This document shows positions 10,251 to 19,856 of a DNA stretch of 64,000 nucleotides, piece after piece. The stretch lies in assembly GCA_964461835.1 (NCBI GenBank), contig CAYWVO010000016.1:3831-67830 (forward strand). Reading direction: 5' to 3'. This DNA comes from CAYWVO01 sp964461835 (lineage in GTDB: Bacteria; Zixibacteria; MSB-5A5; WJJR01; JAJRUJ01). The position numbers and the translations under genes are program-made. The notes beneath the pieces were generated by a model, which was given only the letters and a program-made list of their open reading frames with translations, was not told where the DNA came from and made no database searches. Numbering within the stretch: the first letter of the stretch is position 1; every line of letters starts with the position of its first letter.

Positions 10251-11405
10251 GTGCAACGTTCCCTGCTGATACTTGGCTCGACCGGTTCGATCGGAGAAAA
10301 TGTGCTTAATATTGTGCGGGCACATCCTGACCGGTTGCGCGTAATTGGCCTGGCGGCGCACTCGAACGCTGAACGGTTGGCCGAACAGGCACAAGAGTTT
10401 GAGCCGCCAGTGGTTGCCTTGGCCAATGAGAATTGGGTGCCAAAGTTTCGGGAGTGTTGTAGGTCATTTGAGGGGGAAATTCTCTCCGGCCATTCGGCGC
10501 TGACAGAAATGTCGGCACATCCCGCGGCCGATACCGTGGTAGTCGCCGTGGTGGGCTCGGCCGGCTACGAGCCAACACTGGCGGCGATTAAAGCCGGCAA
10601 ACGCATATGCCTGGCGAATAAGGAGACTTTAGTTGTGGCCGGATCCCTGGTGATGAAGGCCGCGAGAGAGGCCAACGTTGATATTCTCCCGATCGACTCT
10701 GAACATTCGGCGATTTTTCAATGTTTGCACGGGGGGCGGGAGTCGGAGGTTAAGAAACTCATTCTCACCGGATCGGGCGGGCCGTTTCGGATGCGTCCCA
10801 TCGACACATTCGACACGATTACCAATGCAGAAGCCCTCGCGCATCCCAATTGGGATATGGGCGCGAAAATTACCATCGATTCCGCCACTATGATGAACAA
10901 GGCCTTCGAGATCATCGAGGCGGTCTGGCTGTTTGGTATTCCTCCCGAACGAATTCAAGTGGTGATCCACCCGCAATCCATTGTGCACTCAGCGGTTGAG
11001 TTTGCCGACGGCTCAGTGATTGCGCAAATGGGAATCCCGGATATGCGGCTGCCCATTCAATATGCGTTGCTCTATCCTCAACGGTTACCGGTCCCCCAAC
11101 CGGAGTTTGATCTCACCGAACATGCTGAACTGACGTTCCTGGAACCAGATGACCGGCGGTTTCCTGCGCTCGCGTTGGCACGGGAGATCGTGACCAACGG
11201 GCAGACATATCCGGCGGTCTTTAACGCCGCCGATGAGGCGGCGGTCGAATTATTCCTTGCCGAGCATATCGCATTTCCCGATATCGTTCGTTTAATAGAG
11301 GGAGCGCTCCAGGCGCATGATCCGTGCCCCGCGCCAACGTTAGATGATTTGAATGAGACGGGTAAATGGGCGCAGGATTGGGTGTATCGGCAAGCAGGGA
11401 AATAA
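10251..11405 (+). CDS. dxr: 1-deoxy-D-xylulose 5-phosphate reductoisomerase
   Basis: 384 residues from a GTG start. The NADPH-binding GSTGSIG is at 9-15, NKETLVVAG follows, and the metal and substrate site reads PIDSEHSAIFQCL and HPNWDMGAKITIDSATMMNK. The enzyme converts DXP to MEP, the committed step of the non-mevalonate isoprenoid pathway. The order dxr-rseP matches the arrangement in many bacteria. GTG is the only start preserving the N-terminal beta strand. Confidence 0.96.
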   Translation: MQRSLLILGSTGSIGENVLNIVRAHPDRLRVIGLAAHSNAERLAEQAQEFEPPVVALANENWVPKFRECCRSFEGEILSGHSALTEMSAHPAADTVVVAVVGSAGYEPTLAAIKAGKRICLANKETLVVAGSLVMKAAREANVDILPIDSEHSAIFQCLHGGRESEVKKLILTGSGGPFRMRPIDTFDTITNAEALAHPNWDMGAKITIDSATMMNKAFEIIEAVWLFGIPPERIQVVIHPQSIVHSAVEFADGSVIAQMGIPDMRLPIQYALLYPQRLPVPQPEFDLTEHAELTFLEPDDRRFPALALAREIVTNGQTYPAVFNAADEAAVELFLAEHIAFPDIVRLIEGALQAHDPCPAPTLDDLNETGKWAQDWVYRQAGK

Positions 11406-11471
11406 GCCAATACCTCGCCACGTGGCTCGTACCCACTGGGAGCCGATAATGGTAACGAGGGCATTCAGCAG

Positions 11472-12527
11472 ATGATTACTACAATTTTGGCGGCGGTTTT
11501 TGTTCTGGGCATTTTGATCTTTGTCCATGAACTGGGTCATTTTCTGGTGGCCAAGCGGGTGGGTATCCGTGTCGAGCGGTTTTCGCTTGGTTTTCCACCC
11601 AAGATGATCGGGAAAAAGATCGGCGATACGGAGTACTGTATCTCCTGGATACCGCTCGGCGGCTATGTGAAAATGGCCGGAGAGGTGCCGGATGAGGAGC
11701 ATGTAACCGGTGCACCGGACGAGTTTATGTCCAAAACCCGCGCGCAGCGTGCCGCGGTTGTGTTTGCGGGGCCGTTTGCGAATATCGTGACAGCGATTGT
11801 GATTGGCTGGGCCATGATCTCAATCCAGGGTATCCCCACGACCGACCCGGATAACGTTGTCGTAGGGGCAGTAATGAGCGGTGGGCCGGCGGATGAGTTG
11901 GGTCTCCAGCAAGGGGATATTATCCTCTCGGTTAACGATACGCCGGTGGAATCGTTTCAAGAGATGGCCTCTCAGATTCACGATCTGCCGGGCGATTCGG
12001 TGTATATGACCTGGGAGCGGGACGGAAAAACGATGTCCAGCTGGACGGTGGCTGAGGATACGGTGGTGCTTAATGTCCAGGGTGAGGAAGTCCGCCAGGG
12101 TAGAATTGGTATTGGCCAGGATTGGGAATATGTCAAGAAAGGTGTGTTTGCCTCGGCCTGGCTTGCTGTTGAGCAGACCTGGGCGATGGGCACTGCAATC
12201 ATCAAATTCTTGTGGCAATTAATCACTTTTCAGATTTCGCTGAAAATGATCGGTGGGCCGGTATTTATTGCGAAGATGGCCGGGGACGCGGCACGGGCGG
12301 GAGTTGCCAGTTTAATGTATCTGGTTGTTTTTCTTTCGGTCAATCTGGCCATTGTCAATCTCCTGCCGATCCCCGTTTTGGATGGCGGTCACCTGCTGTT
12401 TTTGGGGATTGAGAAAGTCCGGGGTAAGTCATTGAGTTTAAAACAACGGGCTATTGCCCAGCAGATTGGGTTGATTTTCCTCTTGGCCTTTATCACCTTA
12501 ATTACCTATCAGGATATCCTGCGGTAG
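11472..12527 (+). CDS. rseP: RIP metalloprotease RseP (site-2 protease)
   Basis: 351 residues. The zinc-binding HELGH is at 19-23 in the first membrane helix and the third ligand is Asp304 in NLLPIPVLDGGH. A single PDZ domain (about 125-200, PADELGLQQGDIILSVND) sits between; E. coli RseP has two. The protease cleaves membrane-embedded substrates such as anti-sigma factors and may clear signal peptides. No anti-sigma gene is nearby. Confidence 0.95.
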   Translation: MITTILAAVFVLGILIFVHELGHFLVAKRVGIRVERFSLGFPPKMIGKKIGDTEYCISWIPLGGYVKMAGEVPDEEHVTGAPDEFMSKTRAQRAAVVFAGPFANIVTAIVIGWAMISIQGIPTTDPDNVVVGAVMSGGPADELGLQQGDIILSVNDTPVESFQEMASQIHDLPGDSVYMTWERDGKTMSSWTVAEDTVVLNVQGEEVRQGRIGIGQDWEYVKKGVFASAWLAVEQTWAMGTAIIKFLWQLITFQISLKMIGGPVFIAKMAGDAARAGVASLMYLVVFLSVNLAIVNLLPIPVLDGGHLLFLGIEKVRGKSLSLKQRAIAQQIGLIFLLAFITLITYQDILR

Positions 12528-12606
12528 GATCGTCGCAGCGGGCAACTGCTATGAAACCATCAGGTAAGGTTAGAGTATACGAGTAGGAGATATTCATCAG
12601 GGGAAT

Positions 12607-13341
12607 ATGAGCATGGCACGCAAAGGCAGTCGGAAACGTCCTCGGCAAAAACGCAGCCCGCAGCAGACTCTGTGGGAATACGTCAAGTCATTTGGCATCG
12701 CCTTTATTCTGGCGTTTGCGATCAAGACCTCAATCGTCGAGGCGTATAAAATCCCCAGCAAGTCGATGGAAGATACCTTGTTGGTCGGGGACTTTCTCCT
12801 GGCTAACAAGTTTCTTTATGGTTCCCGCCTGCCGTTAATCGGCGTGCGGATGCCGGCACTCCGTGATCCGGAACCGGGGGATATCGTTATCTTCAAATTC
12901 CCTCGTGATGGTAAGACGAACTACATCAAACGCTGTGTCGCCGTCGGTGGTCAGACCGTGGAAATCCGCAACAAAGTCCTGTACGTTGACGGCAAACGTT
13001 TCGATAATCCCGAATCCATAAAGTTCGAGGACCCCGGTCATATCGCGCCGGCACCGCAGTCACCCCGGCATAATTTCGGGCCGGTACGGGTCCCTCCCGA
13101 TCACTTTTTCATGATGGGCGACAATCGAGATAGTTCATACGATTCGCGATTCTGGGGGCCGGTGCACCGGAAATTTATTCTGGGACGTGCCATGGTGATC
13201 CACTGGTCATGGGGGACCGATCCCGATGCCCCGGAGTGGGAGTGGAGTAATCCGGTCTCGGTCGCCCGGGCAGTGTTGTACAATACCCTGCATTTCGTCG
13301 ATCGAGTCCGCTGGCATCGTTTTGGCAAAGTAATCAACTGA
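12607..13341 (+). CDS. lepB: signal peptidase I
   Basis: 244 residues. A basic N-terminus leads into one membrane helix (about 29-46). The catalytic dyad is visible: Ser53 in SKSMEDTL and Lys108 in YIKRCVAVGG. The family box MMGDNRDSSYDSRFWGPV is intact. LepB removes signal peptides from secreted proteins on the outer face of the inner membrane. An intrinsic terminator follows. Confidence 0.95.
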   Translation: MSMARKGSRKRPRQKRSPQQTLWEYVKSFGIAFILAFAIKTSIVEAYKIPSKSMEDTLLVGDFLLANKFLYGSRLPLIGVRMPALRDPEPGDIVIFKFPRDGKTNYIKRCVAVGGQTVEIRNKVLYVDGKRFDNPESIKFEDPGHIAPAPQSPRHNFGPVRVPPDHFFMMGDNRDSSYDSRFWGPVHRKFILGRAMVIHWSWGTDPDAPEWEWSNPVSVARAVLYNTLHFVDRVRWHRFGKVIN

Positions 13342-13369
13342 GCGCATAACCGATAACTCACTTACAATA

Positions 13370-13400
13370 GCCGCCGGCCCCGTTTGCCGGCGGCGTTTTT
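13370..13400 (+). terminator. intrinsic terminator after lepB
   Basis: GCCGCCGGC (13370-13378) and GCCGGCGGC (13386-13394) form a perfect nine-pair stem with a seven-base loop, followed by GTTTTT. Confidence 0.9.
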
Positions 13401-13538
13401 GTAAATTATTAGGATCTGACTAATAGTTTCCCCAAAGTGATTTTGCCGTTTTTGCTCGAAGTAACCAGGCCAGGCGCCGATAAGGCAAGTAAGCGCGGAA
13501 GATAGTCTTATAGCATAGACTACGGTCAGGAGTGAATT

Positions 13539-14078
13539 GTGAATCCAACCCAGAGTGAATGTCGGGTATTTGTCCCGACGCCGTTCGGTCATGGCTATTG
13601 GAAAACGTATCTTGTGTATGCGGCGTTCCTGATTGTTCCACTTCTGATAATGGCCGTAGTTACGGTACAACCTCCGGCGCATGCCGGTGGGTTGCGCCCG
13701 ACCTGGTTCATAGCGTTGCTGGCGACCCTATGGTCGGGGATGAGCGTCGCAGTGTTCCGAATGCTGGTCCGGCACCGGTACGCCACTACTATTTCGCTGA
13801 CTGCCCGGGAAGTGCGTTACAGCGCACCGCCGATCGGCATCATTCCGGCAAAAGAAATCACTGCACGTTACAACGACATTATCAGCATCGCCCCGATACA
13901 TTCACATCAGCCTGATTTAATTCTCGTGCGAACAACATCAGGCGTGTTCACCTTCGACCGCCGTACGATGGCTGAGCTTTCCACGCTGGGGGCGACTGGT
14001 TTGGCGAAGCGTGCAGCACAGTCGTCTGATCTTTGCCGGGAATTAGAGAGACGAATCCGGCAGCGGGAAAGGTCCTAG
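13539..14078 (+). CDS. conserved hypothetical membrane protein, two helices
   Basis: 179 residues from GTG 13539, with AGGAGTG upstream as ribosome binding site. Two membrane helices (about 25-46 and 56-75) are followed by a soluble domain of about 100 residues rich in beta strands (TTISLTAREVRYSAPP, DLILVRTTSGVFTFDRRT). The layout resembles bacterial PH-domain membrane proteins, but I see no decisive motif. The gene is solitary between the lepB terminator and the convergent ammonia-lyase gene. Confidence 0.6.
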   Translation: MNPTQSECRVFVPTPFGHGYWKTYLVYAAFLIVPLLIMAVVTVQPPAHAGGLRPTWFIALLATLWSGMSVAVFRMLVRHRYATTISLTAREVRYSAPPIGIIPAKEITARYNDIISIAPIHSHQPDLILVRTTSGVFTFDRRTMAELSTLGATGLAKRAAQSSDLCRELERRIRQRERS

Positions 14079-14103
14079 CCTGAGATAGCGTTAGGCAGGA
14101 CGC

Positions 14104-15801
14104 TTAGTCGGCCGCTTCCGCCGGCCAGCTACGCGAATAGAGTTGCCCATCAAGACGCTTTTCCACCGATTCAATTAAGGTGCGGTCACGCAGGATGTTC
14201 CTGATGCGATCAATATCACCGCGCAATTCTCGGTCGGTGGTGACCGGTGAGACGCCCCCATCCTTCAGCGTTTTCAATAAGATTTCTCCGGCAGGACCTA
14301 ATGCGCGATCCGCATCCGGCCTGAGTCCGGCTGGCGGTTCGACATGCGCCGGCACTGGCAGGATTCCACGGCGGAAACACAACGCCTGATAGGCACAGAG
14401 TATCTCGATAGCCAGGACCGTTTCCACGTGTTCGATGATCTGGTTCAATTGCAGCGCAGCGGTCATGGACATGCTAACGTGATCTTCAATATTGGCGGAA
14501 CTGGGAATTGAGTCGCAACTGGCAGGATGGCATAATGTCTTGTTTTCTGAAACCAGTGCTGCCGCCGTATATTGTGCGATCATCAGGCCGGTCTGTAGTC
14601 CCGGACTGGTACTGAGCGAGGAGGGCAGGCCGGCGTTGTGATGGGCATCGAGGATTTTCTGGCTGCGCCGTTCCGAGATCACCCCCAAATCGGCAACGGC
14701 GATTTTCAAACAGTCCGCCGCCAGGGCAATCGGCTGTCCGTGAAAATTGCCGGCGGAATAGTCGCGGAACGGGGATACGGTTCCTCGATCAATCGGTTCA
14801 GGATCAGTATCTTCCACGAAAAATAATGGATTATCATTCACGCTGTTAATTTCGCGTTCCGTGGTCGTGTGTACATAGTGCAACACATCGGCGACCGCAC
14901 CGTGCACTTGGGGGACGCAGCGGATCGAGTACGATTCTTGGACTTCCGCCGACGCGTTCATCCAGGCGCTGCCCTCAACCAAACGGCGAAGGTTATCGGC
15001 GCAATCGATCTGGCCGGGATGCGGACGGGTTTCGTGGACAACGGCTTCGTAGGCCCGTGTGGGCGCCCCAAGCGCTTCGGCGATACAGGCGGTTACGAAA
15101 TCAGCGTGTTTCAGGACATTGAGTGCATCAAGGGCGGCCAGCGCCACAAGCGCGGTCGAAGCCGCGGTGCCATTAGTCAGCGCCAGTCCTTCTTTATAGC
15201 TTAGGGAAAAACCAGTGGAGAGCGGCGCACGCGCCAATGCGATCGTGCCGGGTAAAATTGTCCCCTCCAGTCGCGCTTGGCCCTCGCCAATCAGCACCAG
15301 TGCCCAATGCGCCAGCGGGCAGAGATCACCGGAGGCCCCGAGTGAGCCACGGGAGGGCACCACCGGGACCACGCCGGCATTTATCATATCCCGGATCCGT
15401 TCGATCAGCTCCAACCGTACACCCGAACGACCGCGAATGAACGTGGCGAGCCGCAGCAGGCCGATTGCCCGCACCACGTCATCGGGTAAATCATTCCCCA
15501 CGCCGACCGCGTGCGAGCGGAGGATGTTGGCCTGCAATGCCGCTGCCTCATCCGGATCAATCACATACTGCTTATGTTGGCCAAAGCCGGTGGTGACGCC
15601 ATACAGGCGCGGGATTGGCTGTCCGAGATCGCGAGCGGCCTGCGCATCGGCAATCGCCTGCTCGACATGCCGCCGCGAATGTTCAACACGGGAATGACAA
15701 TCGGCAGAGATTGCAATCGAATAGCCATGGCGGGCAACTGCTTCAACATCCGCCAGGGACAGTGGGGGACCATCAATACTGAGGACAATTTCTTTTTTCA
15801 T
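14104..15801 (-). CDS. aromatic amino acid ammonia-lyase, HAL/PAL family
   Basis: 565 residues, longer than typical HAL (about 510). The MIO cofactor triad Ala-Ser-Gly lies in SRGSLGASGDLCPLAHWAL. Other family landmarks are present: LYGVTTGFG, QESYSIRCVPQVHGA, NDNPL, GNFHGQP and HPASCDSIPSSANIEDHVSM. The selectivity segment reads LRSHAVGVG; Ser-His is usual in histidine ammonia-lyase but also occurs in some tyrosine aminomutases. No hutU, hutI or hutG is nearby. Histidine deamination is the default guess; another aromatic substrate is possible. It is the last gene of the minus-strand cluster. Confidence 0.85.
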   Translation of the reverse strand: MKKEIVLSIDGPPLSLADVEAVARHGYSIAISADCHSRVEHSRRHVEQAIADAQAARDLGQPIPRLYGVTTGFGQHKQYVIDPDEAAALQANILRSHAVGVGNDLPDDVVRAIGLLRLATFIRGRSGVRLELIERIRDMINAGVVPVVPSRGSLGASGDLCPLAHWALVLIGEGQARLEGTILPGTIALARAPLSTGFSLSYKEGLALTNGTAASTALVALAALDALNVLKHADFVTACIAEALGAPTRAYEAVVHETRPHPGQIDCADNLRRLVEGSAWMNASAEVQESYSIRCVPQVHGAVADVLHYVHTTTEREINSVNDNPLFFVEDTDPEPIDRGTVSPFRDYSAGNFHGQPIALAADCLKIAVADLGVISERRSQKILDAHHNAGLPSSLSTSPGLQTGLMIAQYTAAALVSENKTLCHPASCDSIPSSANIEDHVSMSMTAALQLNQIIEHVETVLAIEILCAYQALCFRRGILPVPAHVEPPAGLRPDADRALGPAGEILLKTLKDGGVSPVTTDRELRGDIDRIRNILRDRTLIESVEKRLDGQLYSRSWPAEAAD

Positions 15802-15853
15802 CGTGTATATACCATGTTACGGAAGGATTGTGTTTGGTTGTCTGACGGATCAA

Positions 15854-16633
15854 TCACCGCACCCGCGTTACTTCTCCGGCAAATACTGCCGTTTCCTGAC
15901 CATCCGCAAATATAACCATTGCACCAGAGGGCTGCAAACCGATGACCTCGCCGGTTATGATGTTATCGCCCACGGTGATGCTCACCTCGTGTCCGAGTAG
16001 GGTGCAACGGTCCTGATACGGTTCAACGAAGGGGGTGAATCCCTGGTCAAGAAATTGGTGGTACAACCGTTCAAATGTTTCCAGAAAACCGATTAACAGG
16101 GTATCGAAGTCGACGGTTTTGCCGGAGGCAATTGCCAGCGAAGTCGCGCTATCCCGGACCTCCTCGGGGAAATCGGCTGGCTGTTGCGACACATTGATGC
16201 CGACCCCGATAACGATATAGTCGATCTGGTTCTGTTCTGAGGAGAGATCGAGGAGAATACCGGCGGTTTTTTTGTTCTTCAGCAGCAGGTCGTTCGGCCA
16301 TTTCAATTGTGCTTGAACCGGCAGTAAATCCTCAAGTGCCTGTGCCAGGGCCAACCCGGTAAGCAGCGACAAGGTTGGTGCCTCGGCTGCGGTAATATTT
16401 GGTCGGACAAGAATCGAAAACCACAAGCCCAATCCCGGCGGTGAATGCCAGAGACGTTGGAAGCGCCCCCGCCCGGCGGTCTGCTCACCGGCCACGATCA
16501 CGGTCCCGTGTGCGGCGCCGTCCCGGGCTGCCTGTTCGGCAAGTCGGTTGGTTGAGTCAACCGACTCATGATATTGTAACAGTCGTCCAATCTGCTCGGT
16601 ATGCAGTCGTTGTTGGATGCGGTTGGTATTCAT
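15854..16633 (-). CDS. birA: biotin--[acetyl-CoA-carboxylase] ligase BirA, short form
   Basis: 259 residues without the N-terminal DNA-binding domain of bifunctional BirA, hence an enzyme only. The biotinyl-AMP loop reads AGRGRFQRLWHSPPG, followed by KWPNDLLLKNKKTAGILLDL and VIGVGINV. It attaches biotin to the carrier protein of acetyl-CoA carboxylase. It directly follows nadC on the same strand (25-base gap), a common pairing. Confidence 0.93.
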   Translation of the reverse strand: MNTNRIQQRLHTEQIGRLLQYHESVDSTNRLAEQAARDGAAHGTVIVAGEQTAGRGRFQRLWHSPPGLGLWFSILVRPNITAAEAPTLSLLTGLALAQALEDLLPVQAQLKWPNDLLLKNKKTAGILLDLSSEQNQIDYIVIGVGINVSQQPADFPEEVRDSATSLAIASGKTVDFDTLLIGFLETFERLYHQFLDQGFTPFVEPYQDRCTLLGHEVSITVGDNIITGEVIGLQPSGAMVIFADGQETAVFAGEVTRVR

Positions 16634-16658
16634 CGTCTGTCATTCGTCTCCGGCATTA

Positions 16659-17531
16659 TTAACGTATCCGAAGACTCAAATCTACGGGAGGAGCTGCCTG
16701 GGTAATTGCCCCGATGGAAATATAATCGACCCCGGCTTCGGCACGGGCGCGGATATTGCGCAACGTGACACCGCCGGAACTTTCCAATATGACCTTTGTG
16801 CGATGAACCTTGCGAAATTCCCGAACCAGCGCAACGACACGGCGCAGCTGCGCGGGCGAAAAGTGGTCAAGCAATAGCCAGGGTATCTGGAATTCGAGCC
16901 CCGTACGGACTTCCGACAGTGTGCGGACTTCACAGATGATCAATGGTTTTTTCTTTCGTCGTTGAAATGCCGTGGTAACACGCTCCAGAGCCTCAGCGAT
17001 AGCGCCACAGGCGGCAATATGGTTGTTTTTGACCATGACCGCATCGTCGAGTCCCAGGCGATGATTCACCCCGCCCCCCGCCTTCACCGCCGCCTTCTCC
17101 AAAAGCCGCAAGCCGGGGGTGGTTTTTCGGGTGTCCAACACCTGTGCGTTCGTTCCGGTAATGGCCTCGACGAAACGTCGGGTGTGCGTGGCGATTCCGC
17201 TCAGGTGAGTCAGGAAATTTAATCCTGTCCGTTCTCCGGTAAGGATGGCGGCCGTATCTCCCCGCAGGATGGCCAGCGAATCCCCTTTGGCAAATGGTTG
17301 TCCTTCCCGGACATGCCAGCGGACGCGCATGGTCTTATCCAGCAATTTGAAGACATCAGTGCAGGCTTGCCGTCCAGCGAAAATACCAGAAGTTTTGGCC
17401 AGCACGAATGCCTCGCCCTGGATGCCGGCAAGCGACATCGCTGACGTCGTGAGATCACCGCGGCCCACATCTTCCGCGAGAGCCATTTTTATCAACTGCG
17501 TGACCGGATCGCGTTTCTTCATATTTTCCAT
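16659..17531 (-). CDS. nadC: nicotinate-nucleotide pyrophosphorylase (quinolinate PRTase)
   Basis: 290 residues. The motifs EDVGRGDLTT (about 16-25), LDTRKTTPGLR, KAGGGVNHRLGLDDAVMVKNNHI and the C-terminal ESSGGVTLRNI plus GVDYISIG identify NadC, which makes nicotinate mononucleotide from quinolinate and PRPP in de novo NAD synthesis. ATG 17522, nine bases downstream, is an alternative start. nadA and nadB are not in the window. Confidence 0.95.
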   Translation of the reverse strand: MENMKKRDPVTQLIKMALAEDVGRGDLTTSAMSLAGIQGEAFVLAKTSGIFAGRQACTDVFKLLDKTMRVRWHVREGQPFAKGDSLAILRGDTAAILTGERTGLNFLTHLSGIATHTRRFVEAITGTNAQVLDTRKTTPGLRLLEKAAVKAGGGVNHRLGLDDAVMVKNNHIAACGAIAEALERVTTAFQRRKKKPLIICEVRTLSEVRTGLEFQIPWLLLDHFSPAQLRRVVALVREFRKVHRTKVILESSGGVTLRNIRARAEAGVDYISIGAITQAAPPVDLSLRIR

Positions 17532-17565
17532 AAAACCACGCGTAGGAAAAATGTCAAGAACGGCA

Positions 17566-18585
17566 TCATTCGGAGATTGCGCTCCTCAGCGGCCAGGAGG
17601 CTACCGCAGTCAAAGACCGGGGAGATTGTTTTCCCGCTGCCAGGTCAATTGCACCGCGTGCGGAAATCATCGCTGCATTATCCGTACAAAGATCAGGTGG
17701 CGGGGCGACGAAAGAGAGTCTCGCCCGTTCGGCCTCGTGCGCCACTCGACGTCGCAACAGGGAGTTACAGGCCACACCTCCCGTAAGCGCTACACCGTCC
17801 GCCTGCGTCGTTTGCGCTGCAACCATTAATTTAGCAACCAACACGTCAACCACGGCCGCCTGGAAGGAGGCCAGAAAATCAGGCAAGGCGTTCTCTGGAA
17901 TTACTTCCGGATGATCTTCCAGATAAATCGCTGCCGCGGTCTTTAATCCAGAAAAAGAAAAATCAAGACTGCCCTCTTCCAGCATGGCTCGGGGAAACCG
18001 GATAGCGTGGGGGTTGCCGGCCTGGGCAATTCTATCGATAGTCGCCCCAGCGGGGTAGGGAAGCCCGACAAGTTTCCCAACTTTGTCCAGGGCTTCGCCT
18101 GCAGCATCATCTCTTGTCTGCCCCAGCGTCTGGAAGCGATCCCAGTCTTGGGTCAGGACCAACGAAGTGTGACCGCCCGAGGCAATCAGCGAGACATGCG
18201 GCAACGGAAAATCCGGGTCGACCAGGCGCGGAGAGACCGCGTGCGCCTCCAGGTGGTTTACCCCGATGAACGGTCGCTGGATGCGCAGGGCGAGAGCTTT
18301 GGCAAACGAAACACCCGACAGCAAACACCCAATAAGTCCTGGGCCGCGCGTAACCGCAATGCCGTCAATCGACCGCAGCGCACAGCCGGCAGACGATAGC
18401 GCTTCCTGAAGCAAAGGCCGAAGGCGGCTGACGTGCTCCCGCGAGGCCAGTTCCGGTACCACGCCGCCGTAGTCGGCATGAATTGTCTGGGTGTGGATGC
18501 AGTTGGCCCGGACGTGGGTGAAATCTTCTACCACGGCGACCGCCGTCTCATCGCAGGATGATTCAATGCCAAGCGTCAGAGACAT
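17566..18585 (-). CDS. tsaD: tRNA N6-adenosine threonylcarbamoyltransferase TsaD
   Basis: 339 residues. GIESSCDETAVAVV starts the ASKHA fold; the metal ligands His111 and His115 are in NHLEAHAVS; TGGVACNSLLR and DNAAMISARGAIDL complete the signature. TsaD transfers the threonylcarbamoyl group to A37 of ANN-decoding tRNAs, working with TsaB and TsaE, which are not here. It starts six bases after the ybbR stop, so the two are probably co-transcribed. Confidence 0.96.
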   Translation of the reverse strand: MSLTLGIESSCDETAVAVVEDFTHVRANCIHTQTIHADYGGVVPELASREHVSRLRPLLQEALSSAGCALRSIDGIAVTRGPGLIGCLLSGVSFAKALALRIQRPFIGVNHLEAHAVSPRLVDPDFPLPHVSLIASGGHTSLVLTQDWDRFQTLGQTRDDAAGEALDKVGKLVGLPYPAGATIDRIAQAGNPHAIRFPRAMLEEGSLDFSFSGLKTAAAIYLEDHPEVIPENALPDFLASFQAAVVDVLVAKLMVAAQTTQADGVALTGGVACNSLLRRRVAHEAERARLSFVAPPPDLCTDNAAMISARGAIDLAAGKQSPRSLTAVASWPLRSAISE

Positions 18586-18590
18586 GGATG

Positions 18591-19523
18591 TTAGCGCAGA
18601 CCAACCAGAACGGAATCAGGCGAGACCGTGACATGCTGGATCACCGTGGGCACTTCAACAAAAACCTGCACGGTCGACATGCCGGTATCTGAGACCAGTG
18701 TGTCCGTCATGAGAGAATCGAGGTACACCTGAATCAGAGTACTGTCCAATTCCTCCAAAATACGCCGTCCCCCGCCGAGAGTCACGGTGACTGTGTCCGG
18801 TTGGATTATCAATTCATTTTGACCGTTGAAGCCGCTTGCCTGGATTGGTATACCGGTAAACACTTTTTCGCCATAAGGCTGAATGTCCGCATAAATACGA
18901 CACTGATCGACATTACGCGTGACATTATAGATATTCAGTGGCGCCAATTCGACTTCATTGTCGACCTGCCCGGTCAAATCCTCGAAGGAGGTGGGACGGG
19001 TCCTGACCGAGGTAATACCGGCCAACACGGTTGCCGGTCCTTCGAGTACGACCGAATCAGGTACGATTTTAAGCGGCCCGACACGGACATACCCAGGGCG
19101 GGGCTTCAGCGTGACCTGCGGAATAACGGGCACTTTTCGTTGCCCTTTACGATCGATGTCAAGACTCAGGTCACCACCTTGTTTCACAAAACTCATATCC
19201 AGCCCCTGAATATCAAAGCTGGGCGCCTCTTTAGCCAAGATAGCGCGTGTGCGTTGTCCCTCCTGCTCCCGGCTCAAGTCAATCGTCCAGACACGATCGC
19301 GGAAGAGGAGCGGGATGATGTTTTTACCGGAACCCACACAACGGACCGTAGCATATTCCGGCGGCGGCGTGGCAAGGATTAGTGAGTCGTGCAGGTTTTC
19401 ATATTCGAGGTGGTACCGGATATCCACCTCGTACTCTCTTTCGGTCGCCACGTGAAACCAGAGGAGAAATGCCATGAGTATCGCCAGGAGTTTAATCCAA
19501 ATGTTATGCAGGAGCCATCTCAT
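18591..19523 (-). CDS. YbbR-like domain protein, membrane-anchored
   Basis: 310 residues. The N-terminus (LLHNIWIKLLAILMAFLLWFHVATEREY) is the typical YbbR anchor helix. Two or more YbbR-like repeats follow, recognised by the spaced pattern of valine-rich strands such as RPGYVRVGPLKIVPDSVVLEGPA. In Firmicutes the homologue CdaR regulates the diadenylate cyclase CdaA; no cdaA lies in this window, so function here is unknown. The gene lies between the zinc-ribbon gene and tsaD. Confidence 0.85.
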   Translation of the reverse strand: MRWLLHNIWIKLLAILMAFLLWFHVATEREYEVDIRYHLEYENLHDSLILATPPPEYATVRCVGSGKNIIPLLFRDRVWTIDLSREQEGQRTRAILAKEAPSFDIQGLDMSFVKQGGDLSLDIDRKGQRKVPVIPQVTLKPRPGYVRVGPLKIVPDSVVLEGPATVLAGITSVRTRPTSFEDLTGQVDNEVELAPLNIYNVTRNVDQCRIYADIQPYGEKVFTGIPIQASGFNGQNELIIQPDTVTVTLGGGRRILEELDSTLIQVYLDSLMTDTLVSDTGMSTVQVFVEVPTVIQHVTVSPDSVLVGLR

Positions 19524-19610
19524 CGATATTCCCCACCCTCCGCCTTCACAGAAGGTGTTGTTGATGACCGCGATCGCTGTGAATCAAGAGATGTGTTCGG
19601 CGTAGCGGTT

Positions 19611-19802
19611 TCACTTGTTGGACTTCTCGATTATCTTCCCAATTGATACTTCGCCGTTATCAATGCGAATATTAAAGCCGCATTCCGGATTCGAACAAAC
19701 CCATGCTTTGTAACGGATTGTGGCTCCTTCGCGACCATAGTCCGACAACGGCAGGAGCACCCCCTGACGACATTTTTTACATTCAGGAAACTGTGCTGAC
19801 AC
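19611..19802 (-). CDS. small zinc-ribbon protein
   Basis: 63 residues from a GTG start, backed by GGGAGGAGGGG just upstream. Four cysteines in two pairs (Cys8/Cys11 in ECKKCRQG and Cys36/Cys41 in VCSNPECGF) predict one bound zinc. The family is not known to me. It has its own strong promoter and is the first gene of the apparent ybbR-tsaD-nadC-birA run, 87 bases ahead of ybbR. Nucleic-acid or protein binding is plausible but unproven. Confidence 0.75.
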   Translation of the reverse strand: MSAQFPECKKCRQGVLLPLSDYGREGATIRYKAWVCSNPECGFNIRIDNGEVSIGKIIEKSNK

Positions 19803-19856
19803 GAAAACCCCTCCTCCCTTGCCAACAAGATGTTGGCGCAGATAACCGTAGAGTTA

